Assembly: GCA_902651635.1 (NCBI GenBank)
Contig: CACRSC010000004.1
Location: forward strand, 734,195-798,194
Direction of reading: 5' to 3'
Source: Mastigamoeba balamuthi
Taxonomy: Eukaryota > Evosea > Mastigamoebida > Mastigamoebidae
DNA: 64,000 nt
Part shown: positions 32,102-43,638 of the stretch, one piece after another
How the letters are laid out: the number at the start of each line of letters is the position of its first letter
Numbering within the stretch: position 1 is the stretch's first letter
Notes under the pieces: model-generated
What the model saw: the letters and a program-made list of their open reading frames with translations, nothing else
Databases searched by the model: none
What the model was told of the DNA's origin: nothing
Program-made: the position numbers and the translations under genes

Positions 32102-32671
32102 TTATTGCTCATGAGCACGTCCGGGAGGGCTGAGCGGCGTCAACTCGACCACGGCGCGCATCAGCCTCGGCGCCACGGCGAACGCCAGCACCGCGAGCGC
32201 GACCGCCGCGCACGCGACGGGCACCGCGGCGACGGGGACGCCCGCGACGCGCTGCCCGAGCGCCACGTGCACCGCCACGCTGTCGGGCGGCTCGAACCAC
32301 GGCGCCGGCACGCCCTCGCGCTGCGCCCGCACGACGACCGCGCGCCACTCGCCGCCGCCGCGCAGCAGCTCCGACGCGCGGAACACCGCCACGTGCGTGT
32401 TGAGCAGCGCGCGGGCGCCGGCCTGCGTGGGCGCGGGCGCGGGGTCGAGGTCGGCCGAGAGTATCGCGGGGGTCGTGGCCGCGTAGCTCAGCACGATCTC
32501 GTACTCGGCCTCGGGGCGAAGCGCCCGCGTGGGGATGCGCAGGCGGACGCCGTCGGGGCCGTAGGGGACGTTCACCAGGACCGGCGAGCCCGGCGCGAGG
32601 ACCGGTTCGTCCGCTGGCGCGGCTGTGCAAGCGGCGGCGAGCACGAAGGTGAGTCCACACAGCGCCCACAT
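32102..32671 (-). CDS. Small type I membrane protein, unknown function
   Basis: Intronless, 189 residues. A signal peptide (MWALCGLTFVLAAACTA) is followed by a lumenal or extracellular domain of about 125 residues with a beta-rich look (VLVNVPYGPDGVRLRIP, YEIVLSYAATTPAI, WRAVVVRAQ). One transmembrane helix (VAAVPVACAAVALAVLAFAV) and a short cytosolic tail ending GRAHEQ come last. There are no Cys pairs in the lumenal part. It lies 72 bp after the TRAX start and 117 bp behind NAA50, all on the minus strand. I do not recognise the family. Confidence 0.7.
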   Translation of the reverse strand: MWALCGLTFVLAAACTAAPADEPVLAPGSPVLVNVPYGPDGVRLRIPTRALRPEAEYEIVLSYAATTPAILSADLDPAPAPTQAGARALLNTHVAVFRASELLRGGGEWRAVVVRAQREGVPAPWFEPPDSVAVHVALGQRVAGVPVAAVPVACAAVALAVLAFAVAPRLMRAVVELTPLSPPGRAHEQ

Positions 32672-32788
32672 GTGGGGTTGGTTGTTTCGCTCCGGGGGGC
32701 AGCAGAGAGGGGGCGGGCGATATGCCGGGCAGAAGATTTCTTATTGCGTGGTATCTTCGCTATCAGAACGGCCGTCGTGTGCCAGGGT

Positions 32789-33558
32789 TCACTTGCGAAG
32801 GGAGATGTCCTTGACGAGCTTGAAGCAGTGCGGCGGCTCGATGTTCTTGTAGTAGTTCTCGACGCGCTCGGCGACGCGGAAGCCGAACTTGGCGTAGAAG
32901 TCCAGCGCGGCCTTGTTGTTCTCCTGCACGTGCAGGTACACCTGCTGCACGTGGTTCTTCTTGTCCTGGCACAGCGTGTCGAGCACGTACTTGACCAGCT
33001 TCGTCCCTGCACAGGCAGCCCTCCCCCGTCAGTCGACAGTCGCTGGTCAGTGCGCAAGGGCCGCTGCAGGGGGCAGAGAGCGCTCTCGGGCGCAAGGCAA
33101 GCAGTACGGACCGATCCCGTAGCGCCTGTACGGCTCCAGGACGGCGAGGGTCATGATGTAGAGGCGCGTGGCGTCGCCCTTCTTCTCGGGCTGCTCGAGG
33201 CGCGTGCAGATGGCCCCGGCGAGCACGTCGTACCCAAAGTACGCTGCACGCACAGCAGCGGCACAGCAGGCAAGAGCAGAGGAGCAGCGACACACACACA
33301 ACCACCACCACAACCAGTGAGCGCGTGTTTGGGGGAGGCAGTGCAGAGGGGAGCGCTGGCAGGGGGGGAGGGCGGACCGAGGTGGGAGAACTTGATCTTG
33401 GGCTCCTCGACGATGGTGTTGTAGAAGTTGTCGTTGTACTTGACGGGGAAGACGTGGTCGTTGAGCACGCGCAGCTGCCCGACGTTCTTCGGGGTCAGCT
33501 CGCCGAGAGAGACGGTGGCCTCGGCGCGAGGCCTGCCCTGGACTTTGCTCTCCGCCAT
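32789..33558 (-). CDS. naa50: N-terminal acetyltransferase NAA50 (San)
   Basis: GNAT enzyme that acetylates Met-starting N-termini and joins the NatA core as NatE; also needed for cohesion in animals. Three exons encode about 177 residues. Signature pieces: LTPKNVGQLRVLNDHVFPVK, YNDNFYN, RLYIMTLAVLEPYRRYGIG (acetyl-CoA loop), VQQVYLHVQENNKAALDFY, FGFRVAERVENYYKNIEP. These match human NAA50 strongly, including the substrate-pocket segment FPVKYND. The start at 33,556-33,558 is the first ATG of the frame; 227 bp separate it from the divergent PDI gene. It ends SLRK just before 32,789. Confidence 0.93.
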
Positions 33559-33785
33559 GGCGCTCTGCCTACAGCAAAACACAACACCGACAGGTGTTTT
33601 ACCGATTGCGGAAAAGATCCTTTCTGTCAGAGAGATCTCCAGATTCTCCGTTGCTGATACGAGATTTTCCGCACACGTCAATAGCGGTGACACGGCAACG
33701 ATCGCGTGAAGAAATCTTCTCCGTTAACCAACTAAAAAGCACCACCAAGCCAGTCGACCAGCGTGGTGAGGCAGCTTCGCCAGGG

Positions 33786-35333
33786 ATGAGAGCGATCGTG
33801 GTAGCGGCGATGATGGCGGCGGGCGCGCTGGCCCTGTACGACGCCAGCGGCCCCGTGATTCTCCTCAACAAGAACACCTTCAAGAACGTCTTCAGCGACG
33901 ACAACGTCTGGGTCGTCGAGTTCTTCGCCCCGTGGTGTGGCCACTGCAAGGCTCTGGCTCCCGAGCACGTCCCTCCAGCCGCCCATACTCCCGCCCCGCG
34001 CCGCCCTCGATATCGGGGTGGATTTGATCAGTGAATCTGACAAAATCTGTATATTATTAAGATACCTCAAGGCGGCCGAGAACCTCAAGGGCATCGTCAA
34101 GGTCGCCGCTGTGGACTGCGACGCGGAGAAGGAGGTGTGCGGGGCGTTCCAGGTCCAGGGCTTCCCGACGGTCAAGATGTTCCCCTCGGAGCTGACCAAG
34201 CAGGACAAGGGCTTCACCAAGGTCCCCCGCGACTACCAGGGCCCCCGCACAGCCGCCTCCATCGCCACCGAGGCCGTCAGCATGCTCCCCGACAGGACCG
34301 TCAAGCTGACCTCTGCCAACGAGGCCAAGTTCTTCGAGTGCGCCCCACCCTCCTGCTGGCTGGCCGGCCACTGCCCTCCACTCTGCTTCTCCTCGTGGTC
34401 TCTAAGTGCTCTCTGGGCTGCAGGCACAAGAACGTGGCCAAGGCTGTCCTCTTCTCCGAGAAGGACAGCGCGCCCACTATGTGGAAGGCCCTGGCGCTCG
34501 AGTACGGCCGCGGGATGGCCTTTGCGCGCGTCTCCAAGAAGGAGACGGAGCTCGGTGCGCACTGCACTGCACTGCTCGCCAGCCCCACCGCCCTTAAGCT
34601 GACAGCGCGTGACCCACAGCGACCAAGTTCCACGTGACCAAGTTCCCCACGGTCGTCGTGGTGCCCACCGAGGGCGAGCCCGTCGTCTACAGCGGCGCCG
34701 TCAAGGTCGCCCCGCTGGCCAAGTTCCTCGCGCCGTACTTCAAGGCGCAGCAGGGGCAGGGCAAGGGCAGCCAGGGCCAGCAGGAGCAGGAGGCCCCCAA
34801 GCAGTCGTGGGAGCTCGCGCGCATCACCACCGCTGCTGGGTTCAAGGAGCACTGCCTCGACTCGCGCGTGCTGTGCGCCATCAGCGTGCTGGACCCGTAC
34901 AACTTCCCCGGCGAGCAGAGCGCGCACGAGAGCACGCTGCAGCAGCTGGCCGACAGGTTCAAGGGCCGCACGCGCTTTGTCTGGCTCGGCCAGCGCGAGC
35001 AGCCCGAGCTGGTCCGCACGTTCGACATGCGCAGCGGCTTCCCCGCGCTCGTCGTCGTGCGCCCGGGCGCGTCCCTGCGCTACACCAAGTTCGTGGGCGC
35101 CTTCGACGTGGACTCGATTGCCAACTTCCTCGACGCGGTGCTCCATGGCCGCAAGGGCTTCCTGGAGCTGGACAGTACGGCAGCGCCCGCCCACAGCCTC
35201 CCCCTTCTCGCCACAGCCATCTGATTGCTATCTGTTTCTGGCAGAGGCCCCTGTTGTGCACGACATCAACCCCGACGACTTCAAGGCGCCCCCGCCTGTG
35301 GAGGAGGAGGACGTCGCCAAGGAGGAGCTCTGA
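33786..35333 (+). CDS. Protein disulfide isomerase, P5/PDIA6-like, one active domain
   Basis: ER oxidoreductase. Signal peptide MRAIVVAAMMAAGALALY; the catalytic thioredoxin domain follows at once, with active site FFAPWCGHCKALAPE and the cis-Pro loop VQGFPTVKMFP. The next parts are thioredoxin-like but lack CxxC (KAVLFSEKD.., FHVTKFPTVVVVP). The C-terminal domain (DSRVLCAISVLDPYN, RTFDMRSGFPALVVV) resembles the last domain of PDIA6/P5, and the tail EEEDVAKEEL ends in KEEL, a KDEL-type ER retention signal. Several introns interrupt the gene; one has to remove 33,970 to about 34,070 to join APEH to AAENLKG. Compared with animal P5 it has one CGHC instead of two. Convergent with a second PDI gene. 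Confidence 0.85.
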
Positions 35334-35484
35334 GAACGCCGCACGGCAGTCCCCCGCAGACACAGAGCAATGGAAGCGAATTTGAAACGAAGAAAGTTAA
35401 GCATGTTTGCCTGCCGAGATGAGGGGGGCCGATCGCGAGAGAGCTTGTAGGGCAACTGCTTGAGTGTGGCGAGCACAGCACTTT

Positions 35485-36595
35485 CTACACCTCCGAGTGG
35501 TGCTTCACCTCCTCGGCCGCGGGGGCTGCGGCGTGTGCCTCGACAAACGCGGTGAACGCCGCGATGGTGCGCTCGCCCTCGTAGGGCGTGGCCTGACCGT
35601 TCCTGATCCTGCACGTGTTCATTCGACAGGTGAGGCTCCGACCACGACAGAGAGCACCACGAGGGGCGCAGAGGAGGAAGAAAGAGGGCGGGGGGAGAGG
35701 AGCCGCTACGGACAGGAGGACAGTAGGGAATCTGGAGACGGAGAAGCGGTTGGCGAGGTCGGTCTCGGCCGTGGCGTCGACCTTGGCCACGCGGAACTTG
35801 CCGGCGACCTTCTGCGCCGCGGCGAGCTCCTCCCACGTGGGCGCGAGCCTCTTGCAGTGGCCGCACCAGGGCGCGTAGAACATGACCATCCACAGGCCCT
35901 CGCGCGTCTCCCCGTCAAAGTTGCTCTTGGTCAGCACCACCACGTCGTTGCCCGACCACTCCTGCTGGCGGTGCTCCTGCGGCTGCTGCTGCTGCTGCTG
36001 CTCGCGCCTGGCGCGCAGCAGGCGCTGCGCCTCCTCGACCGACTTGACGGGCACGGACTCTGCGCGGATGGGCTCCTCGGGGCTCTTGGGCGCAGCCGCG
36101 GGCTCCTTCAGGGCGCTCAGGTCCGCCGACTTGGCCTTGTCTATCGCAAACTCTATGAACGCCTTGACCTCCCTGCGCCCCTGGAAGTCTGCTCGCCCCC
36201 CTCGCCCGTGTCCCGCGAGGCTCGTGTGAGCGCTTGCTCGCTTTGTGTGCCAAAACCCGTTGGGATAGCGGCGCACCGGTCACAGCGCCCGCGTCGAAGA
36301 GCTTGACGGTGGGGTACCCGCGCACGCCGTGGTCCTTGCAGACGGTCTTGCTGGCCGTGCAGTCGACCTCGGCGACGTGGAGCTGCGTGCCGTGGGCGCG
36401 GGCGGCGAGCTCCTCCCAGGTGGGCGCGAGCTTCTTGCAGTGGCCGCACCAGGGCGCGTAGAACTTGACCAGCCAGACGCCCGACGCCGTCCGCTCGGCA
36501 AAGTCGGCGTCGGTCAGCACGGCCACGCGGCCCGCCTGCTCCGCCGCGAGGGCGCACACCGCGGCGAGGGTCAACACGACGACAACGGCCCGCAT
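35485..36595 (-). CDS. Protein disulfide isomerase with two thioredoxin domains
   Basis: ER oxidoreductase of about 330 residues. Signal peptide MRAVVVVLTLAAVCALAA, then thioredoxin domain 1 (FYAPWCGHCKKLAPTWEELA, HGVRGYPTVKLFD), a linker rich in Glu, Pro and Gln with a polyQ run, and thioredoxin domain 2 (FYAPWCGHCKRLAPTWEELA, VSRFPTVLL). Introns join GAVTD to FQGRREVKAFIEF and FPTVLL to IRNGQATPYEGER. The architecture is like ERp46/TXNDC5 or P5 without the C-terminal domain. The C-terminus KHHSEV is not a KDEL-type signal, so retention may rely on partners. The tail-to-tail neighbour at 33,786 also starts MRA(I/V)VV, which hints at an old duplication. Confidence 0.85.
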
Positions 36596-36734
36596 TCGCT
36601 TTCCCTTGTTGTTGAAACGAACACTGTGACGTGTGAGGGGGGATATTTCGAGAGAGATGGGATTTGCTCCCCCCGGAGATAGCGGGATCTTCTCCTGATC
36701 AGGAGGACAGAGAAGAATCAAGTCAGGGCACCGC

Positions 36735-38335
36735 ATGTCTCAGGCAACCGGCGACAAGGGCGCGCTCTCTCTTGGGCTGTACATCCCCGAGGGCTGGGAC
36801 GAGCCCGAGCAGCCCGCCAAGGCCCCGCAGCCGGCGCCCGCTCCCGCTGCGCGCACCGCAAAACGCGTTGTGACGTCATCTGCCCGCCAGGCAAGCGCCA
36901 AGCCCGCCGCGGCGCCTCAGACCCAGCCCCAGCCGGGGGCCGTCCAGGACGCCGAGGAGAAGGAGGCCGAGCAGCCGACGGCGGAGGGGCGGGGCAAGAA
37001 GCAGAAGGGGCCCAAGCCCAAGCCCGAGGAGAGCAAGGGCGCCAAGGGCACCCAGGCCCCGAAGGACACCAAGGGCAAGGGCAGCAATGCCAGCAATGCC
37101 AGCAAGGATAGCAAGGACATCAAGGGCAGCAAGGGCAGCAAGGGAGGCAAGGACAGCAAGGACATCAAGGGCAGCAAGGGAGGCAAGGACAGCAATGCCA
37201 GCAAGGATAGCAAGGACAGCAAGGGCAACACGGGCAGCAATGGCAGCAAGGGCAGCAAGGACAGCAGCGCCGGGAAGGAGCAAGGGAGCGCACGCGCCAA
37301 GAGGGAGAAGCCGGCGGAGGGAGGCAAGGGCGGCAAGGCCCTCGAGCCAGCGGCGAAGAAGCAGAAGCGGGCCGAGAAGGCCCCGGCCCCTGCACAGCAG
37401 GCCCAGGCGGATCATGCGGACAGCGGCGTGCCGCAGCTCGACTCGATCGACGACGAGGACGTAAGCAACTCTCCCCTGGCGTCTGGGGACTGGCCCTCTG
37501 CTGTCTGTCTCTCTGGGCTGGTGGCTGACGCGTGGGGGCCTCGGCAGATGTCGCCGCTGCAGAGGAAGATGCTGGAGAAGCTCAGGGGGTCGCGGTTCCG
37601 CCAGATCAACGAGCAGCTCTACACGAGCAGCGGCGAGCGCGCGTTTGAGCAGTTCCAGGCGGACCCCTCGCTGTTCACCCTCTACCACGAGGGGTACCAG
37701 CGCCAGGTCAAGGAGTGGCCCGAGGACCCCCTCGACAGGATCATCAACGCGCTCAAGTCCCGCGAGCCCGGGCTGGTCGTCGCGGACTTTGGGTGCGGCG
37801 TGGCCAGGCTGGCCAAGGAGGTAAGGCACATGCACACGGTGCACTCGTTCGACCTCGTGGCCGCCAACGAGTTCGTCACCGCCTGCAACATCGCCGACGT
37901 GCCGCTCGAGACGGGCACCGCCGACGTTGGGGTTTTCTGCTTGTCCCTCATGGGCACGGACTTCATCAAGTTCCTGCGCGAGGGCACTCGTGTCCTAAAG
38001 AAGGGGTTCGTCGTGCCTTGCTTTGTGCCCCCATTTCGTCTGTCTCACAGGCACCGACAGAGGGTACCTTCTGATCGCGGAGCCCAAGTCCCGCATCCCG
38101 GACGTTGCCGGTTGGGTGAAGGGGGTCGAAGCCCTCGGCTTCAGATTAATCACCAGTGTACGAACTCACTGTCTCAACCTTATACTTGGCTGACCCGTTT
38201 AACACAACGCACGCCTCCCAGGAAGACGACAACGCCATGTTCATCGTGTTCACCTTCCAGAAGGTTCAGACGAGGAGGGCACTTCTCGGAGGCGATGCGC
38301 TTGTCCTCAAGCCCTGCCTCTACAAGAGGCGCTGA
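36735..38335 (+). CDS. rrp8: RRP8-like nucleolar rRNA methyltransferase
   Basis: SAM-dependent enzyme of the RRP8/nucleomethylin family, which methylates N1 of an adenine in large-subunit rRNA. The N-terminal half (about 240 residues) is a low-complexity Lys/Ser/Gly/Asp region, likely nucleolar targeting. The catalytic part starts after intron 37461-37547: RGSRFRQINEQLYT, FTLYHEGYQRQVKEWPEDPL, DRIINAL, then SAM motif VADFGCGVARLA, VHSFDLVAAN, ADVGVFCLSLMGTDF and FLREGTRVLKKG. The last two introns join KKGGG to YLLIAEPKSRIP and LITS to EDDNAMFIVFTFQ. All diagnostic motifs are present, so the methyltransferase call is firm. Confidence 0.92.
37081..37265 (+). repeat. In-frame AAGG/GCAGC minisatellite in rrp8
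   Basis: Imperfect 9- and 12-nt units encode runs of KGS, KDS, KDIKGSKGG and NAS. A unit giving KDSKDIKGSKGG occurs twice in near-perfect tandem. The array keeps frame and sits in the disordered N-terminus of the protein. Confidence 0.85.
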
Positions 38336-38499
38336 CGCACCCCCACCCACACGACATTCGCTAGGAAGGAAACCGGAATGTGCGGATGTTCTCGTATTTG
38401 TCGGATTGCGTGTATGGTTCAGTGAACGTGGGCGGGAAAGCAGATGTGATGTGTGATGTGGGTGAAACACAACAGCACCAGAGGTGGTCATCCTCACAT

Positions 38500-41400
38500 C
38501 TAACAGAGCAACTGTAAGTAACCGCGGAGGCCACTCCCAACCCATCTGCAGGGGATGCGAGCGTACTCCAGGGAGCTTCTTCATGTTTCTGAAGCGGCGG
38601 GCGGTGAACGCAGCCCCCGAGAGGACGTCGGTCATGAGGTCGTCCACGACAGCCTCCTCCTTGGTCGCGGTGTCGGCCTTCTTCTTGGCATTCTCCGCCT
38701 TGAGGGCCTCGCGCTTCTGCCTCTCGATCTCCCTCTTGGCCTCCTTCTCGGCCTGCTCCTTGAGCCTCTCGTTCTCCTTGTTGGCCCTCTGCGCACACGG
38801 AGGGTCAGTCCCTGCTGCGCTGGCCGCTGTGGCGGGCACGCACATCCCAGTTATCGAAGAACTGGTTGAACTCGCGGAAGAACTCCTCGGGCGGCTGAGG
38901 CTTGCTCGTGTCCTCTCCGTAGAACCCGATCATCTTGACGTACAGGTCGTTCATCTCCTTGAACGAGTTGCGCAGCTCCTCGACCTCGGTCTTGGCCTTG
39001 TCCAAGAACGCCTGGGAAGCGGGCACAGAGGACACGGGTTGAGTGCTCTGGACAGCTCCGCCACGGGGGGCGCAGCGGAGGGAGACGCACCGTCATGATG
39101 TCGACAAACGGCTGCTTGTCCTCGGCCTCGGACGAGCTGACCTTCTGCACGGCAGTCTCGATCTCGCGCACACTCTTGGCGAGCGAGTTGATGTCTCCCT
39201 CGAGCTGCTGGCCGGCGACGTTGCACGCCAGCGCGACCCCGGACATCTCGGCGGGGAAGTCCTTGTAGTCGGGGAAGTGCTTGCTGATGTAGTTGACCAG
39301 GTAGTTGAGGAACGTGCGCTTGTTGTCGGTCGACTTGGTGTCGCCCAGCTTGGCCAGGATCGAGATCTTGAAGCCCGTCACGCCGCCGCGGGGCGTGCCG
39401 CTGTTGAGGAAGTTGCCCAGCATCAGGATGATCTCGATCACGCGCGTGAACTTGGTGCTCGCCATCACCTGCGCGCATGCCGCGTGCAGCGTCTTCACGT
39501 CCTGTTTTTTGCGACCAGAAAAAGACGTTAGGCGGGAATGGAGACCCGAGGGAGAAAGGCGGAAAATACCGTGACGAGGTCCTGGTACTTGTTCGGGTAG
39601 CCGAGCTTGCCAGAGAAGGCTGCCATCTTGACGTCGACCATCGACACCTTGTTGATCTCGAGCGCAAAGGTCTCGGCGAGGCCCAGCTCCTTCGACTCCT
39701 CCGTGTTGCTCTTGAGGAACTCCTCAATGTTGGCAATCTGCGGTGCAGAGGGGAGGCAGCGCGTTCGTTAGCAACGACGGGGTCACCCCTACCACAGCCG
39801 AGGCGCGTACATCGTCCTTGGAGGGGAGGCACTTGATCATGGCGTTGACGACGCCGACCTCGAACATGTGCTCGTCGAGGGTGCGCATGCCAGTGACAAT
39901 CTCGGGGATCGAGCGGCCCCTGAAGCCCTTGAGCAGGATGGCGACGTTCTGGCTCGTCTTGCCGTCGATGATCTGCACGGGGCCCTTCTTCTTCTCCTTG
40001 GCCGCGTCGTTCTCGCCGACCTCGACCTTCTTCTGCCCGAACTCGTTCTCGAGCTCCTCCGTGGGGATCGGGATGTCCTCGAGCTTGCCCAGCTTCGCGA
40101 AGATCGTCTGCCCCAGCGCCTTGGGCGGGATCTTGGTCCACTGCAGCCCCTTCATCTTCGTCGACGCCTTGGGGATCTTCGTCACCGCCTGGTTGAACTG
40201 CGGCACCGCAGCCATGCCCATGCCCCTCTGCGCACGCCACACACACGCACACGCCAGGTTGTCAGCCGAAGGCGTTCTCCGCAACGCTCACTCGCTCCGA
40301 GTACGCACTCCCATTCCCGGCAGCGGCGGGGGTCCGCGCATTCCCGGCGGCGGGGGCGGGGGCGGCGGGCCTCCCATGCCGCCCATGCCCGGCGGCGGAG
40401 GCGGCGGCGGGGGCCCTCCCATGCCCGGCATCGGGGGAGGCGGCGGAGGCCCGCCCATCCCCGGCATCGGGGGCGGGGGCGGGGGTCCACCCGCGCCCTC
40501 CATCCCGGGCATCGGCGGCGGAGGCGGAGGCCCACCAGCGCTCTCCATCCCTGGCATCGGCGGCGGAGGCGGGGGCGGCGGGCCGCCAGCGCTCTCCATC
40601 CCGGGCATCGGCGGCGGAGGCGGGGGCGGCGGGCCACCGGCAGCGGCGGGGGCGGCGTCAGTGGCACCCGAGCCTCCGGCGGGGAGGGCGGGGACGGCGA
40701 GGCCGGCCTTCTTGAGCTCCTCCTCGAGGATCCCGATGCTGCGCTTGAGCTCGCGCTCGCGCTCCTCCCAGTCGCTCTGCTTGCGCTGCCAGCTCTGCGC
40801 GTCCGCGTCCTTGGCCTCGGGGGCCGCGTCGCCTCCCCTCTTGGCCTGGTTCGCGATCTCGGCGCGGACTTCCTTCCTGAGAGGGTTCGGGGGCAGCGTT
40901 TCCTGCTCTTGAGTACTCCGCACGTGCGAGGGAAAAAAAGCGGAGGGGCGGAGGGGCACAGGTGGTTCTCGAGGTCGGCCATCTTGGTGCGGACCTCGTC
41001 GAGCTCCTTGGACTTGTCGGCGAGGGCCTGCTCCTTCTCGGTGATCATGAAGGCCTGCGCGTTGGTCTTCTTGGTGAGCTGGCTCTTGGTCTCGTTGAGC
41101 GCCTCGACCTCCTTCTTGAGCTTCAGCTCCGACTCCTTGTCGGCCACCGTGTTCATCAGGTTCTCAAAGTCGATCTGGTTGCCCTCGATGCCGATCACGT
41201 GCGGCTCGCCCTCGCCGCCCGCGCCCGCGGCCTGGACCGTCAGCGAGATCTGGCGCACGAGGCGGTCGATCAGCAGCAGCTTCGGGACGGCCCTGTCGGG
41301 CGACGTGATGTTGGACAGCAGGCTCTGCAGCACGCTCAGCAGCACGTCGTTGACGCCGTGCTGGCCCGCGACCGTCTTGACGGCGCCAAAGACGCTGTCG

Positions 41401-43638
41401 GCGTTGTTGATGTCGACCTTGAGCTCGGCGACGGTGCCCTCGAAGCGCTGGTTGAGCTCCTCCGTGTCGAGCTCGCCGAGCTCCTTGAACACGTCGACCT
41501 GCGTCAGCAGCGCCGTGGCCGTCGCCGACGTGGCGTCGGGCTTCTCCTGCAGCTCCTTGAGTATCGTCGCCACGCCCAGCGTCAGGAACTCGTTGCGGAT
41601 CGAGATGCGCAGGTCGAGGTCCGTGGCCTCGTTGATCAGCGCGTTGATCAGGGCCAGGTACTTGGCCTTGAGCTCAATCGAGTCGGTCGTCTTGAGCGCC
41701 GCGATGAGCTGCTGGAACCGCCTCTTCTCCCTCATGTGCTCCTTGTACGAGCTCATCGCCGCCAGCACCAGCGAGTGGAAGTTCTCGGGCTCGCCGTGCT
41801 TGGCCTCGGGGTTGGGCGTCATGCAGAGCACCGTCAGGATGCTCAGGACCTCGGCCTTGAGCGTGTCGTGCAGCGTGCGCGACCCCAGGCACAGCGCGAT
41901 GATCCGCACAGCGTCCTTGACGTGCGTGATCGCCGACAGCCCCAGGGGGCTGTTCATCACCGCCTTGATCGCCCGCACGCACGCGGCCTCCATGCGCTGC
42001 TGCTCCGCCGTTTTCCTGCACCGCGAGAGCAGAGGAGGGAGCGAGGAGAGAGGAGAGAGGGAGGAGCGCAGCAGGTCAGATACTGTCCGCCCGCAGAGCA
42101 GCGGAAAGGATATAATCAAAGATCTCGCACTCTCCGAGGTTGAACAGCAGCGACTTGAGCCTCGAGATGATGATGCTCAGACCGTCATCGTCCAGGAACC
42201 TGGGAGCGGAGGCGATGCACTCCGTCAGGCTGGCCGCGAGGATAGGGAGAGGGAGAGGGGGAGAGAGGGGGGTCGTACCCCTTGAGCCAGCTGATCTGCT
42301 GGGTTCTGAGGTAGACGAGGAGCTGCTCGAGGAGGTCCGGGGAGACCTCGGCCTTGAGCATCGTGATGTACTGCGCGGGCGACTTGACCTTGGCGATCTC
42401 CGAGGGCCCCGAGGCCTTGCGGAGCATCTGCGAGTGCATCGTCACCAGCTGCCACTTGCGGTCCATGCTCATGGCCTCGGTGGCCGACTTGGGCAGCCCC
42501 AGCGACGCCTGTGCAGGGAGGGGGGCGCGCAAAGCAGAGGGGGAAAAGGAAGAAATTCAACGGGCAGTGACGTCAGAAAAGAAGTTCCTTCCAGCTGGTG
42601 GCGTGTCCGCTGGGTGCGGTTTGAAAAAGCGCACCGCAATTTCCTTGAACAGGCGCTCGACCTCATCGGCCGAGGGCATCGGGCTCCCCTGCAGCGAGAG
42701 AAAGAGAGACAGAGAGACAAGTGAGCAGCGGGCGTTGGGGACAGCAGTCTCTCTCCCCCCATCCTCTCTCGCCCGGTGCGTACGGGGCCCATGGGAGTTC
42801 CGGCGCTGAACCTCAGCAGCGTGGTGTCGCCCTGCGCAACGGGCGACGTGTGCGGGTGCGGGTCCAGCGGCCTCGACAGCGGCGACGTCGAGGGGGCCAC
42901 GAACGAGGTCGAGGGCGACCCCATCGAGGGCGCTCCCGGCGGCGCCTTGCCCGGCGGGACGTCTGTTGGGCTCCCAGGGAGCGCGTTGTCAGTTGTGGGG
43001 GGCAGCAGTTTTTCTCCGCAGATCGCGAAATTAAAGGGCAATCAATCGGGAAATAATGAGACGGAAATAACGGACGCTTGTGGCCGTGGTGTGCGTGATC
43101 CGGAGCTGCTGCTGTACCCGAGGCGGGGGAGCCGGACGTAGGCGACGACGACCCCTGGCAGGTCACGTGCTGCACGGCCTTGCAGTCTAATTCGCGGGCG
43201 CCAAACGTTAGGAGAAGAATCCCCGGCGATTTCTCCACGGCCGAGAAAAACGCCCCCCAATGCCAGCGGGGACAGGGATCGGGGGGGCGAGGGGAGTGCC
43301 GGCGCACCCTTGCACACGAGCGCGTCCTTGTCCTTGATCTTCCCGCTGGCGTTGTGCGTGCGCGCGCGCGCGTGTGAGACGCCGTCGGCCCGCAGGACGC
43401 GGTTTGCGCGGGTTTCAAACGCCGAAAATGAAAAACAGTGCTAACAACGGCATCGCGTCTTTGAGCCGAGGAGGGGGGGGCCCCGCGAGGGAACTCCCGC
43501 TGCGGCGAATGCGATGCTGGGGGAGGGGCCCCCCGGGTGGGGCTGAGGGGAGGGCGCGCACTTGCAGGCGAGGCACGTGGCGTGCTTGGGGACCTTGGAC
43601 TTCTCGAAGGTATGGTTGCACTTGGCGGGGTCTGCCAT
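38500..43638 (-). CDS. Diaphanous-type formin with N-terminal C1-like zinc finger
   Basis: Actin nucleator of roughly 1,150-1,200 residues with many short introns. Order: C1-like finger at the start (H, then TCLAC, LVCKDC, H and C assembled from three exons); Pro/Ser-rich linker; GBD/FH3 (LVTMHSQMLRKAS, LLVYLRTQQISWLKG, MNSPLGLSAITHVKDAVRII); a coiled coil rich in KES and KEV; FH1 polyproline blocks (40,310-40,650, repeated PPPPPMPGM); FH2 (GLQWTKIPPKALGQTIFAKL, EIILMLGNFLNSGTPRGG, FKISILAKLGDTKSTDNK); and a DAD (VVDDLMTDVLSGAAFTARR). GBD plus DAD imply autoinhibition released by a Rho/Rac GTPase. The last Cys of a canonical C1 was not seen. The end at 38,500 depends on a final intron that leaves the tail LPGLLC. 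Confidence 0.9.

Noticed and set aside
37081-37265. CRISPR-like or satellite array
   Set aside because: The repeat is in frame, has no spacers and encodes the Lys/Ser/Gly tail of RRP8 in a eukaryotic gene.
40310-40650. GC-rich minisatellite as an independent feature
   Set aside because: It is the FH1 polyproline coding region of the formin, in frame on the minus strand.
39868-42285. Long open frame of about 800 codons on the plus strand
   Set aside because: It lies exactly antisense to the formin FH3-FH1-FH2 exons and has Arg/His/Leu-rich composition typical of the reverse complement of GC-rich coding sequence.
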